Source of the DNA: Acanthornis magna
Lineage: Eukaryota > Chordata > Aves > Passeriformes > Acanthizidae
Assembly: GCA_036785705.1 (NCBI GenBank)
Contig: JAWUZG010000016.1
Span: 372,001-436,000 of the forward strand
DNA: 64,000 nucleotides
Reading direction: 5' to 3'
The number at the start of each line of letters is the position of its first letter. Positions within the stretch are counted from its first letter, which is position 1. Both the position numbers and the translations under genes were made by a program. The notes beneath the pieces are model-generated. The model searched no databases. It was not told where the DNA came from and saw nothing but the letters and a program-made list of their open reading frames with translations. Positions 11,395-23,900 of this stretch are shown piece after piece.

Positions 11395-11640
11395 GCCTCT
11401 GAGGGGGCTAGATGAATAGCTGAGCTGCAGCAGCCTAATGGATTTTGGAGGGGGTCGGGAAGCAGGACGGGACATGCAACAATTTGCAGGGAGGCGTGTG
11501 GGGAAATGTTGTTGCAGCGATGAGGAGCGGGAGATGGAGTAACAATGGCTCCAGTTTACATTGTGCTGCGCCAGCGCTGTGATCTGCTGCCAAGATCAAC
11601 CCTGGAGAGAGGAACTTGAAAATAACACGAATAGTGTGGC
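11395..11640. promoter_or_regulatory. Candidate regulatory element with SOX-type site
   Basis: This repeat-free stretch carries AACAATGG (11541-11548), a textbook SOX-family site, within mixed-composition sequence that has no open frame of note. It is proposed only because it differs in texture from the low-complexity DNA around it. Confidence 0.2.
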
Positions 11641-13895
11641 AAGAGAGATACCCTACAGCATATCCTGCTCCCTCGGACTTTGCCTTTGAGTCAGGAGTGA
11701 AATATTGGAGCTATTGTGGTGAAGTGAGACTTAAAAATAGAAGGAAAAATTGCTGCCTTTTTTTTTTCCTCCTCTGAGGGGACATTAATTGTTTTTAAGT
11801 TGTGCTACTTCTAGTTTGAGTCAAGGAGGAAAACACTTCAGGGTATTGAAAGGACTAGAAGCCGTGTCACTCATCAGCTGCAGTGTGAGGGCTGCCCCTT
11901 ATCTCCATTGCCATAGCGATGCTGCTGCTCTGGTTACTCTCCCTGATGGGTTTCACGCTGCTCCTGCATTTCCCTCCACGCTCGAGATCCTTCCAGAGGA
12001 GGCTTGGTTAATACCACGAGTCTTACAAAAAACTAGTGCCAAAGCTCAGGTGGGTTAGTGGAGTTTCTGGCTGCACGTGTGTGTCACCTGCAGGGAACAG
12101 AGGGCTGGTGCCAGCGGGTCCTGCACAAGAGGTGAAGCTGAATTCCAGACAAAAGCTGGAAATTCTCTTCTGTCTTGCAAGAGCAATGGTCTGGAACCAA
12201 CGTGGGTTTAGGGACTTAAAAAGTTTATATTTCTTGCAGGATTTGACCTAATTTGGATTTTTTTTTCTTTTTCATTATTGCAGGGATCAGTGGGGTGGTA
12301 GAGCTCAGGGCTTTCCGGGTTTTCTAAGAAATGCAGTTACATGAATGTGGGCTGAAGCAGAGCAACATCAGATCTGGTCACAGCAATGTGGATGCTGATT
12401 ATCTCCTGTCTTCACAAACAGCACTCCTCTCTGTGCTGGGCTCCTGCCTGGGCACTGCAGGATGCTGCCAACACCAGGCCTCTTACAGGTGCCATTCTGG
12501 GAGCACAGAACTCTCCCTCCCTGCCTCTGAGCTTCCTTGGGAGCAGAGAAGCCACTCTGGGGTATCAACACCACCACCGCATGCAGACAGCTGTGGACAG
12601 CTTTCAGCCACCCTCTCAGGGGCTGTCCCCCCATCCCAGACTTGCTGCCACCCTTTGATGAGTGACTGCTGCCACGAGGGGACAGGGCTGCTGCCCTACA
12701 AGGAGAGTGCTGCGCTGGTTTGTATAAATATAGCACGCGACATTTATGTCTGAGTTTACCAAACTCGGCCCTTTCCCACTGTTAAACTGTGAGAACCAGC
12801 AGGGTCATAGTGTTTATGGCCACGAGGAATTGCTAAATCTGGATTTACACAGATCACTGAGCTCAGTCACTCGAACTCAGTAGCTTGTTTCACTGGAGTC
12901 CATGTTGCTCTGAAGGCACTGGGAGATGGGGCACCTCTTTCTCTTTGTCCCAAAAGATGGTCACCATTGTTGTTCACTCATGTGCTTTCCTTCTGGTCCA
13001 AATATGAATTCTCAAGTATCAATATGTCCTTCAATGTCTTGGTAATGTTAAAAACCCCACGAGAACAGAGTATTTTCACCTCTTCAAAATGCGTATCAGG
13101 CCGTCTCTCAATCCTCTCTGCTAAAATTAAGGAGAGGCTCTAAACCTGTAAGGTCTGCCTTCCTCCCCTGCCTCTTACATCCCTGAGGGATAGCATACAT
13201 CCCTGACAATCAGCAGCAGATACCTGGTCTCCCACAAATGATTTCCAAAACTCAGGATGTTCTATTTTTCCTCAGGCTCTGGAAAGGGCCTATGCCCGAA
13301 CTTCGGGATAAGCTTTACCAAACACCCTCCTCTGGCTGAGATCCTGGGCAAGCATCTCCACTGGAGGTGTCCTCCCTGAGCAAGGAGCTGAAGGTTTCTG
13401 TGGGATGGCGTCCAAGTGCAGGGTTCCTCCAGGAGCTCGGAGGAGCCACCATGCAACGGCTCATTTCTGCAGCAGATTCAATCAGCAAAAGGAAGTGAAT
13501 AAAGAGCAAGCAATGGGTTTGAAAAGATGGAAGGAAAAGATAGCTTTTTATCTGTGTGGAAGCTGACAAAATACCCATGTGCTTTTCAGAGATGGCATGA
13601 CTTGATAAATGTGATGAATATATGACATGGGGGCAGAGAAGCAGCTCAGGGCCCAGTACTGCACTGGATATGGGTGTTGGCATCCCAGATGTTATCCCTG
13701 ACCAGCCAGGACAGGTTTGATGGCAGTGCTGGTGTTTTGAGTGATGTTTTGAGTCCATGCTCAAAGGAGGGCTATTGACTCAAACACTGAAGGAGGAGCA
13801 GGCTCTGAGCATTAGCGTAGGGGCTTTTCAAATGCCATTAAAAAGGAAAAGGAGAAAAACACCAACAGCACCCAAATGCTGGAAGAACAATGTCT

Positions 13896-13907
13896 CGCCA
13901 TCTAGAA
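13896..13907 (-). promoter_or_regulatory. CTCF-like motif, minus orientation
   Basis: Read on the minus strand this is TTCTAGATGGCG, matching the CTCF core CYAGRKGGCR. It is opposed in direction to the other two candidates in the window. Confidence 0.25.
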
Positions 13908-14482
13908 TATGGACTATGTGCACGGTTATGTCAGTGCTTTGAGGGCCTAAATCTCTGATAGAAGGCTGGGGTGAGGAAGTTCAGGATGTAGGACTTGACA
14001 GCCAGAGCTGCTCACTGGAGAAAGAGGTCTCCTTTCCACGTGTTTTTAGCTCAGCACTCGAAGGAAACCCCCCATGCACCTTTAATTCTGCGTTCAACTT
14101 GGTGTGCAGAGCGGGCAGACACCTTTCTGCTCCCCTCCACCCCAAGCAAAACCCAAGAGCTGTGCTCACCTCACTGTGCTTTTGGCTTTGCTCTGGGTGA
14201 AGAACCAGGAACACTGGTAGTTTGCAACAGAGATGGAGAGAAAACCCATTTACTCTCTGACAAGCTAGTGCCTGGCCTAGTATCCACTAGGACAGAAAAA
14301 TTAGCAGCTCAGTTCATCTCCCATTTCTATTCCCTGGACACAATTATTGATCCTCACTGAACTTTCCTTCCTGCTACAGAAAGTCCTGTCTCAACACAGA
14401 TCCTTTATGAAGTTTTATTCAGTTCAAACTTATCCCACATCCTGCATTTCCCGTCAGAATGCACGCGAAATTCTCATAACAG

Positions 14483-14529
14483 AGGGGAAAAAAAAAGAAA
14501 AAAAAAAAAAAAGAAAAAAAAAAAAGAAG
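14483..14529. repeat. A-rich purine tract
   Basis: An A/G tract of almost 50 bases, made of A runs broken by single Gs. It may be a decayed retroposon tail, but no element body is recognised upstream. Confidence 0.6.
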
Positions 14530-16843
14530 CCCCAACAAAATTCCCTACCTGCAACCTGCCAAGAAAAACCCGAGTACATAATCAATAACTGCAAGGAATT
14601 CTTGGGGACCTTGCTCACATTCACCAAACAAATTCCTTCCTGGGAATTATTAGCTTGGTTGGAAGTAAGTGTTTTCTTGCCCTCTGTGCAGGGTTGGGTC
14701 TCAGGTGACATTTTAAGAATCCTCTGCCCACAGCTGGCTGACTCCAGAGCATTTCACCATTTCATCCACCGATCCACACAATAATGTCACTGAAAGGGGG
14801 CATCACACAGGGTCTGCTGGGTTATAATTTCTTCTTTAAAGTATAAGCTCTTTGCACTGGAATACTCACACTTACCTTGCTGTGAATCCTTTGGTCTTCA
14901 GAAGAAGGAACTTTTAATGTTTGTTGCTTTTAATGAGGACAGACCACCAAGAAGCCTTTGCTTGCGAAGCTGTTTGGATGCCACAGAGCAGCCCATGGCT
15001 TACAAACATGAGAAACACATCTTCCTCATGACTAATAAATAACAAAAAACACCTGTCTTGGGCAAAGGAGAGAGGTGATTCAGCAACAGCTTCAGCAATG
15101 GCCTGGGTGGCATTAATCAGCTCCCATGTCAGAGATGATGTGTGCAGTCCTCTCACAAACCAAGCTCATGGCAGCAGCTCCTGCACCTCTGCGTCAGACA
15201 CAGCTCTGGAAGCTTCAGGTGCCAAGTTTCCCAAGTGCCCTCAAAGTGGTTTCCAAAATGGGGAGCCAAGCGTGGAGGATTTGGAGCCCACACATCTGCA
15301 GTGGAAGTGGGACACCATCCAGCTGTTAGTAAGGGCTAAGGGGCTCTTTGTGCAGGACAGAAAGGCACAGGAGAGGAGCATGTGTTTAAAACTTACTGCA
15401 TAAGGCCAGCTTTCAGTGCAGTTTCTTTCTTCTGCCCTCCCCCCTTGTTCCAGAAGCTGAGTTCTTGATGGAGATCTTCTGAGAGCACCTACTTGGCTTC
15501 TGCCTGTACACAGAAACGTTCCCAGGCTTGCTCCCTAGGTCTGGGCTCATGTTTGGGTCTGGACCAGCTGTCAGGGAGGGATTCCCAGCCTTCCTTTGAC
15601 CTCAGAGCCTGCCCAGCATCCCAGCTCAGCGCTGCAGGTGTGGGACCAGCCCTGGGCATGGGCATCGCTTTCCACAAACATCGTGCTGTGCAGGCACCCT
15701 GTTCATGGAAAGCCCTCAAATGTTGGTGGCGCGGATGAGAGAACCTGTTTGGCAAGTGTTCCATGGCCCAGGAATCTGGGTCCCCTCTAATCTGATCTCC
15801 CCTCTGTGCCTGCACTGGTCCTCCAGCTGTTATCCTCCCTGCAGAGTCTCCTTCCTCCCAATTTGTGGCTGTTCTGGACAGCCTGCAGCAGGGCTTCCCG
15901 GTGCCAGTCTGACATCTCCGGGAGTGGAGCCACTCTAGGAGCAGCTGAAGCAAAGCACCTCTGAATATTCTGCTTTTCAGCAGTTTTTTCTCCCTGCTGT
16001 GTTGCGCCATGAAAGCTGATATCCCCTGGGTCCCTCTCCAGCCATCTCCTGCTTCCATTTCTGCCTGCACCTCCCCAGGGGCTGCAGTCAGGTTGTCTCC
16101 TGTCAAAGGTCACCAAGCAGCAGCGCTAACACAGCCACAGATCCGCAGCACAGCCCTCCTGAGCCAGAGCCCAGAGCACAAACAGCCTGGGGCACTGTTT
16201 GGAGAGGATCTGGAGAAGGTGTTGCCTGCAGCACCTCCCTCACCGGGGGATGCTCCCAGGGTCACTGCACCCTGCTGCCTTTCACGCTCCTCACACGTGT
16301 TCCCCAAGGAATTCTCTCTGCAATCACACTGGTGATAACTCAGGTGGATATTGATCTATTTGCAGCGGGGACAAGACTCCTGTGTCCTCAGTTTGGATAC
16401 CTGTGGTTTTTTAATTCAAGAATGTCCATAATTTGGGGGTGGTTGATGTTTGTTTTTTCTCGCAGGCATTCCCATTCCCCATAAGTGGCTTTCTGTCAGC
16501 TCTGCCACTCCTTGTCCCTCTGCCTGGCAGCAGCGCTGGCAGTGACACATTTCACAGCTATGTCAGAGAAATGAGTAAAACTACACAGGACAAGGATTCC
16601 CTTTGGTGACGGTGAGAATTTGCATGATTTTGAAACCTACCTGAGTTTGAAATATTGGTACCAAAACATAATTTAAAAAAAAAAAGAAGTTTGAAATCTC
16701 CTTGCAAAAGTACAAGCAGGACTTCAGATGTAGAACATTTTCCATCAATACGATCAATGCTCCTTATTCCAGGCTCAGTGTTTTCTGAAGTACACTGTTG
16801 TTTGTAATAGAATATGCATTAAAAATTAATGAAAAGTTGTTTC
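14530..16843. other. Intergenic stretch, GC-rich at 15.0-16.3 kb
   Basis: No supported gene. A minus-strand open frame of 205 codons (15489-16106) overlaps other open frames on both strands and contains no recognisable domain. The last part (16600-16843) is AT-rich and ends at an A run. Confidence 0.45.
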
Positions 16844-17051
16844 AAAAAAAAAAAAAAAAAAAAAGAAAAGAGAAAGAAAAAGGCTCTTAGAAAAGGCTGA
16901 GAGAATATCTTGACCTTGGTATGAAAGTGCCAGTACAACTTCCTGCAAAGTCACTTTTGGTTGAAAGATACATGTTCCCACAGAAAGTTTGAATTTATTT
17001 AAGGAATGGCATTTTCTTTTCCTTTCCTTTCCCTTTTTTTTTTTTTTTTTT
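16844..17051. repeat. A run and T run in inverted arrangement
   Basis: Twenty-one As (16844-16864) followed by an A/G tract face a C/T tract leading into eighteen Ts (17034-17051). The arms are roughly complementary, with about 150 bases between them. An ATTAAA lies some 25 bases before the A run, so the left side could be the end of a retroposed transcript; no parent gene or target-site duplication is recognised. Confidence 0.5.
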
Positions 17052-20000
17052 CTGGTGTTACTGACAGAATAGGACTCAACCTGATTATTTGCTGGCAGCT
17101 GTCTAAATAAGCTATGACAAAAATGTCTTCTTGTGACACTGAAGAACGAGCAAAAGTATTTTTGGTCACTGAAGTGGATGTACTTAATATCACACATTTT
17201 CCCCCTACACTTTTTCCAGTGTGTTTCCCAAAGTTGCTGGGCAGTGCATGTCTCTGCTCAGGAATTTCATCCCAGGGTTTTTTTCTCTCAGTCTTGGGCC
17301 CACCTGAGCATCCTGATTCCATTTTGTCCCATTCTCATTCTCTCTTGTCTGCCCCAACATGAGCTGATTACTTCTTCCTCCTCTTTTGTCAGCCTGATAA
17401 CCTTTTCAGGATCCCAGCCATTTGTTCACAAAGTGTGCATTGGTGCCCACAGGCAAACTTTAAGTCCCTAAATCCCCTCTTAGATGCCTCAGTGGTGCAT
17501 TGAATCTGGTTCAATAGCCTCTTAAGAAACAGACTCTCCATAAAGAGCCAGGGGATGGGCACATCCCTTTCTTTCCTCTGCAGTTTGCCCTCCAGGATGA
17601 ATGGGAGCATCCCAGCTTGCACCTGATTATTTTTTTAACACTTGGAGACATCTGCCTGGGAAAGTAACTGCCTCCCTGGGATCTGCACGTGTTTGTGTGT
17701 CAGACATAAATAAATGGAGGGCAATTCTCCAGAAAAGTTCCCAGGCATGTGTGTGAGAGCAAGAAATTGCAGGGAGGCCCTGATGGAGAGAGGAGAGAGG
17801 CCCATAAATGACTTTTTGCAGAGGAGGAGGAGGGGGAGGGCAGTGAAGAGGACAGGGAGTCGAAGCCAGTGCAACCATAGTGCCTTTTCTCCTTCTGCAG
17901 AGAGGAAAGGCAAATGCCATTCTCAAACGAAGACGTGAGTGTGCGGAAACCCTGCATTCATTCCCGAAGATAGGGCAGATCTGGTGTCTGAGCGACCCAA
18001 GCCCCGCAATTTTCTCCCCATCCTTGTGCAAACAGCTTGCCCCTTGCTCACCGTGTCCCCCTGTGGCTCGGCCACGATGGCAGGGCTTGCTGGTGGCTGT
18101 CCCTGCCCTCTCGGCTTGTGCTTGCACACAATGCCACAAAGGAGCCCTGGAAAGCTGGGAGCAGGGACAGTGCTTGGCCCTCCACCCCCTGACCCTCCAA
18201 CAATTTGGTTAATGATTGTGGTTATCAGATACACTGGCTCAGCAGTGCATCCATCACCAGCCTGACAGGGATTCAATCCTACAAGGGGAGGGAATGTGCA
18301 AACATATTCAATCTCAGCCCGGCCAGCCCCTGGCGTGCCTCTGCCCCGAAATCCAAGAACAAACAGAGAGTTTCCATCAGGGGAAGAGCTGCTGTGATTT
18401 ATTGTAAAATAATAGACAAGAAGGACCTGTGGATGCTGGCAATGCCGCAAAGGCAGGACCAGCCCATGAGATGCTGCTTAGCTGTTGATGCTTCTTGCAG
18501 AACACTGGGAGGAAAGCAAACAAGCAGCAGTGCTTTCCTTTCCTTGACAGTCTTTGCCTGTTCCTCCACAGTATTTTACTTGTTTTACTGCGTTCAATCC
18601 TGCAGCCCAAACCTGAAGCCAGCTTTGCTAAGCCTAAGGCTTACACCTTGCATCTGTACTGTTTCAGTGTCCCAGCTCTGCGCTGAAGGCTCCTGCCCCA
18701 CTTGTTTTCAGTCCCTGCCCAGGACACCATGGCCCCCCTCCCCGTCCTGACAGTTCTTCCATCCCTTTTCAATTGCTTATTCTGCAATAAATCACAGCAG
18801 TCCTCACATGATGGAAAACTGTGTTTGTTCTTGGGTTTGGGGGAGGTCCATAAAGATGCTGTCAGCCACAGCAGCCCCAGGGGCACCAAAGGGAGGAATA
18901 TCCAATCGGTGCTATGACAGCAACAGCTCAGGGTCAGTTTGCCCACACTTGGATCCAGCCCAAATCTGGCAACTGCTGGCTTGTCCCTGTATTCTTGAAT
19001 ATCACAGTATTTTCATAGTGAGCAAAGTCTGAGGCAAAATGCTGAAATATGTCTGCTGAGCTCACCAGCTCTTTTTCTAAGAGGCTTGGAAGAATCTGAA
19101 ACACTTCTTCTGAAGAGGCAGTGCAGAAACAAGTCTGAACCTAAGGTTTCTAAAGACCAACCTCTCCTTCTGCTCAAATGCCATCAGAAATTCCCACTCC
19201 TGTTTCATTTTCTTGCCTCATCATGTCACACATGCATGGAGCTGGCAGCAGAGAGGCACTGGGCATATCTCAGAGTGGGAGTTTTCACCCTCACAACCTC
19301 CCCACATATGGAAAAGGAGAGGAACAGATGAACCACCACCAAACCCTGGATGAACCACCACCAAACCCTGGCTGCCCAGGAGCACAAGGAGCAACTGACC
19401 ACAGAGTGGGGCGTACATTAACCAGCCTGGTGTGCATCTGTTTTGCATAAAAATTATTTCAAATATGTCCAGGGTTAATTAGCTGCTCCTGGTTGCCACT
19501 GCTGGAAACAGGCCACCCTCTGTGCCAAGGACTGCAGACCTGGCACTTGCTTTCACTCCTGATCAGAAACTGGGCAGGCAGCACCACGCAGGATTTGGAG
19601 GGGTAAAAAATACCATGGCGAAGTTGGTATCTCGTTTTGGATCCCTCAAGCAGTCCAAAAGTTTGGCTCAACTTTCTCCAAGCTCACTCCTAAGCAAATG
19701 ACGTGAGCACAGGAAAGCTGCCTATAGGATAAGGCAGCACAGGGAAATCCTGGCCGATGGGTGCTCTCTAAAGTGCCCAATGCCAAGGCACTTGATGCTC
19801 CCTGGGCAGGCCCGTGGGTAGCCAAAACACCCTTCCTGGGGTTTACAACATGACCAGGTCCAGCATCTGTAGCCAGTGCTGCTTGAAGGGAGCAGCTGGC
19901 CCCAGCTTTGGAGCTGCAATCGATGCACAGGTTTTCTCCTGCACTCCTCCCTTCTCTCCACGCTTTTATGGGATCCCCAAGGAAGCAGAACATGGCTGTC

Positions 20001-20875
20001 AGCACAGGGAGGACAGCCTGATCCATTTCTGGGTAGCCATGCTGTGCTGGAGTCCCTGGTCCCACGCTGGCAGGGTCCCGGAGGATCCGCTGTGCTCGGG
20101 AAGCTGCACGGCAGCACTGCGTGATAAGAGCAGATAAGAGAGTTCCTGCTCGGATTCCGGCATGACCAAACAAGTTTCCTGATCCCATACCTACGCCAGC
20201 CGCTCCTTGAGACAATACTGTTATCCCAGGTGGGAATGTGCAGGCAAGCAGGAGCAAACCAGAGCCGCAAGCCCTGATGCCCTGTGGCAAATAAACGTCA
20301 GTGTGTGCCCTCATCCCGGGCAGGGTGCAGAATCAGGGACTCGGGCACGGAGATTTCCGATGGAAATATCCTGGCAGGGCATCAGGCTTGGAAGAGACAG
20401 GAAGAGGGGAGCTACAGTGAAAAGAGAACAGGATGTGAACCAACGCGGAAAGTATGACAAAAAGCTACTAAGATTACAGAGCAACAGTTTCTCTCTGCCT
20501 TGAAACAATTTGCACTTGGATGCTACAGAGGAGCTGAGGCTCGCAGCAATGAGAATGCTCTTGACTCCATCAGGTCTTCCCAATTCCACCAGAGATGCCA
20601 TGACTGCCCCGCTGGGGTTGTCCAGCACATCCCAAGCAGCTCCAAACCACTATGGCCTGACCACCTTGTCCAGGAGAAACAGGCATGGAGAAGTTCTCTG
20701 CAGCTTTGTGTGTGTGCTGTGGGTTTTGTCGGCTTGGCTGCCAGGAAAAGAGCCTGTCTGGCAAACAGGATCAAGCCGTGTCACTGCTGTCCCTGCTGTC
20801 TCAGGACAAACAAGATTGGGGATGTTTTCTCATGGGGCTGTCCATTTGCATGGGCACTGAGCTGGGAAATTAAGA
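17052..20875. other. Intergenic GC-rich stretch
   Basis: No supported gene. It contains a (GGA)n-rich purine tract at 17821-17840 and a 22-base tandem duplication (19329-19372). The longest open frame (222 codons, minus strand, 19646-20314) starts at an ATG but overlaps a second long frame on the same strand and others on the opposite strand, and shows no domain or coding bias. Confidence 0.45.
19329..19372. repeat. 22-base tandem duplication
   Basis: Two copies of a 22-base unit (beginning tgaaccaccaccaaaccctg) lie head to tail and differ only at the last base. High identity suggests a recent slippage event; copy number may vary between individuals. Confidence 0.8.
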
Positions 20876-20995
20876 GAAGTGTAGATATGGCAGGTGGGGA
20901 TATTTTAGGGGTGGGATTGTCAGTGCTGGATTGATGGTCGGGCTTGGTGACCTCAGAGGTTTTTCCCAACCTTAATGATTCTGTGACTCTGTGAA
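20876..20995 (+). mobile_element. CR1 LINE 3'-end fragment
   Basis: The sequence follows the CR1 terminal region: gtgggattgtcagtgctgg, then ggcttggtgacctcagagg, tttcccaaccttaatgattc and a tail of two ctgtga-like units. It is a 5'-truncated copy of about 120 bases, the usual result of incomplete reverse transcription, with no coding content. Confidence 0.85.
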
Positions 20996-23900
20996 ACAAA
21001 GGCAGACTGAGCCCAAGCAAGACACATACCCGAGTCTGAAAGTAGATTATGAACCTCTTGTTTCGGCAGGCTCAGTGTGCCTGTGGTGATTTAATGTGGG
21101 TGCCCAACCTGCAGCCTGGACAAACAGTGCCAGGTCCTGCCAGGGTATGCACCCAGCACGTGCAGCTGGTACAAAGGGGCACAAAAGGGCTTGTTAGACC
21201 ACAGTATTTAGCAAAACCCACAAGAAAGAGCTTTCCAGCTATCTCAGAGGGCTCATTTGCATCGGGAGAGCTGGTTTGCATTTCAGAGCTCTTCCTGGCC
21301 TGCCAGATCAATGCCACCCCAGCGGCTCCCCAGGAGCATTTCAATAGGGACCACTCGGTAAAACATTGCAAATCAGAAAGGTGACCAGAAAAAATACTCT
21401 GAACTTTTTTTTTTTGTCCATTAAGAGTTAATTTGTGTAAATACAGAGGGGTCACTGGGGGCTCTGCTGTTCTTCAAGCCAGCTTCTTCAGGGGACTCTT
21501 GAGGCAGAGACAATCTCTTCCCCTCAGAAGCAGCAAAAGTGCTCTGTTAAATTCCTCTGCAGCCATCCTGAGGTGAAATGGTTGAACACAGGCTTTTTCA
21601 CGAATCTTCATGGTTTGCTTAGTCCTGTGAGCACCTGATGGGCAAGCTACCTCCTTTCATCCTGAGAGCTGGGTCAGCGATTGTGGTAGACCTTCTCCTG
21701 GTGTTTTGTCTCTTGGGAATTGCACCTTGCCAATGGGCTGGGAGGTCAGAAGAGAAGAAAATCGTGTGTGTCATTCGGCCAGCTCAGACCCAGGAGATGA
21801 GGAGGTGTGTGGAAATAAAACACATTAAGGATAGACTCAGATGGCGGTAATGATTTCTCCTTTACTGAGGAACCACCTACCGAGTCTCCTGATCCCTACC
21901 ACTGCTCAGCAGATAGGCAACTCTAGTGTCAGAGGCTTGGCAATGGTAATTTATCATGTTTGAAGGTGCAATAGGTCTCTCTAGATGTAATTAAATGCTC
22001 TCTCGAAGGAAGGGACTATTGCTAAGCCTTGCAGGCATGTTTACTTGACCACAGAGGGCCCTCATCAGAACATCCAGTACTAATATATTATCACTAATGA
22101 TGACAACCAACAATTTCTTCTCCACATGAACTGCAATTATACATTCTTACTTGGCTGGAGAGACCAATTATCCACAAGGAAATTTTTTCTCTCATACAGG
22201 AGAAGAAATATTAGTAATACCTACAGGTTGTTTCCTACTTTCTTTTTTTTTTTTTTTTTTTTTTTTTGTTTGACTCTCTGTTTTCCACCTCTAATTTGTT
22301 TCAAATTATTTCCAGCATTATCAGATTGGTATGAGTGATCACCTACCACTTTTCTCCTTTGCCAGCCCCATGTGCCTTTAGATTCTCCACATTTTTATAG
22401 TTAGCCCGAAGGCAATACCTGATCTCTCAAACCAGCCATCACAAGAGAGTTTACCAATCTTTATTTCATCACCAAACACTTCTTCAGCACGACATTTGAC
22501 ATCTGAGCTGTGTATTCCTCTCACCTCAAGTTCGCCTTTGCAAGTGCTCCTTCTCCAATAAGCATATTTTAGGGACCACTGCCCTGGTGTCCCGTACTAC
22601 GTCCTACACTTAGCAAAACAAATTGCTCCATAAAGATCACAGGAGGCTGAAGCAGTTTGGAGGAAGACTGCTTATCTCAATGAAGTCCAATGAGATGGAG
22701 GAGGCTATTCCCCATGTGTAGCAGGGATACCATGAGAGACCCTCCAAAAGCAGTGCCTTTGGAGGCCTGTGAAGCAAAGGAACAGCAGGAGCTCTTACCT
22801 CTGTTGGAGGTGAAATGTGTTAAGAGGCACGAAGGAGAATGTGTTTCGGCTAGACCCCAAAACAGGTGAAATGAAACAAGAAGGAGGCACTAGGAAGGCC
22901 TGAAACTGCAGGAGAAAATCATGGCAATCTCAGCAGCCTCTGATAGGTAGCACTGATTCCCTGAGCTGATGTGGAGGGTTGGGGAAGTGTTGTGTTATCT
23001 GGGCTTAAACCATTTCCCCAGCTCCCCTGTAAATCATTTCCTGAAGTGCACAGCCCAGAGCTCAGCAATGCCTGCGGCCACATCTCTGGCTGGATGGCTG
23101 GGCTGCTCCTGAGGGAGGACAGAGGGCTGGTGCCACCCAGGGAAAGCACATGGGCACCCAGCCTGGCAGCCAGCACCTGGTCCAGCCTCACTGTCCCTGA
23201 TAATGAAATTCCTTCTGAACAAGATTTGCCTCCCTGTATCTGCAAGACAATCTCCAGCCATTTCAGGCACTGCTCCATCGCTCATCCATCCCCTAAGGGA
23301 TGAAAACACCAGTCTGTCTCCGTGTGACAAAGTTGTCTTCTGCAGTGATGCAGAGCTTGCATCCCAGGTGTGCTCTGAGATGCAAACCTGCTCTCAGGCT
23401 GTGTGGATGATCATTCTAGGCCTCTCCTAGAAAACATCCTCTTTTATTTCTATCTTCCCCACCATCCTCAAATTGTTACATGACCAAAAAAGTGCTTAAT
23501 CAAAATAACAAATAGGTAAACGCATCAGTGAGCTGGCTAATGACAGCCCTCCAGGCCCCAAGGTGCACACCAGAGAGACCAGGAGGTGCTGGCAGCAGCC
23601 AAGGGTCTGAGACCTGGTTTTGTGCCTTGAATGATGCACTGGCTCCTGCCCAGGGTGCCCAGCAATGAACTGCCCATTTTGGGCAGCCTCTTCTTCTTGA
23701 GGCAGGAGGAGGCTGAATTCGGTGGCTCTGTCTTGTCAGGCTGAGGGATTGTGCCTCGGGACCACACATGGACAGTCACCACACAATGACAGAGCAAGTT
23801 CCTGCCCAGACCCAGGCCGGGCTGTGTCTCCCAGGCTCAGGTGTCTGTCCTGTGGAGGAGCTGGGGCAGAGCCAGCACTGGACCCATTGCTTGTTTTACC

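Larger units (their letters stand above)
9481..14480. other. Intergenic stretch without supported genes
   Basis: An AT-rich part (9500-10120) with (AATC)n near 9684-9700 leads into GC-richer DNA. It contains two CTCF-like matches (10515-10528, 13896-13907) and a repeat-free segment at 11395-11640 with an AACAATGG SOX-type site. A weak CR1-like phrase near 13238-13268 is too short to call. Nothing resembles an exon with splice sites and coding bias. Confidence 0.45.

Noticed and set aside
13238..13268. CR1-like phrase (caaaactcaggatgttcta)
   Set aside because: Fewer than 25 bases align to the CR1 end and the preceding sequence does not match.
15489..16106. 205-codon open frame on the minus strand
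   Set aside because: Same pattern of overlapping GC-rich open frames, with no recognisable family.
16500..16600. MIR-like phrase cagctctgccactccttg
   Set aside because: The match stops after about 18 bases and the expected core phrases do not follow.
19646..20314. 222-codon open frame on the minus strand
   Set aside because: Although it starts with ATG, a second long frame overlaps it on the same strand and others oppose it. This multi-frame openness is a composition effect.
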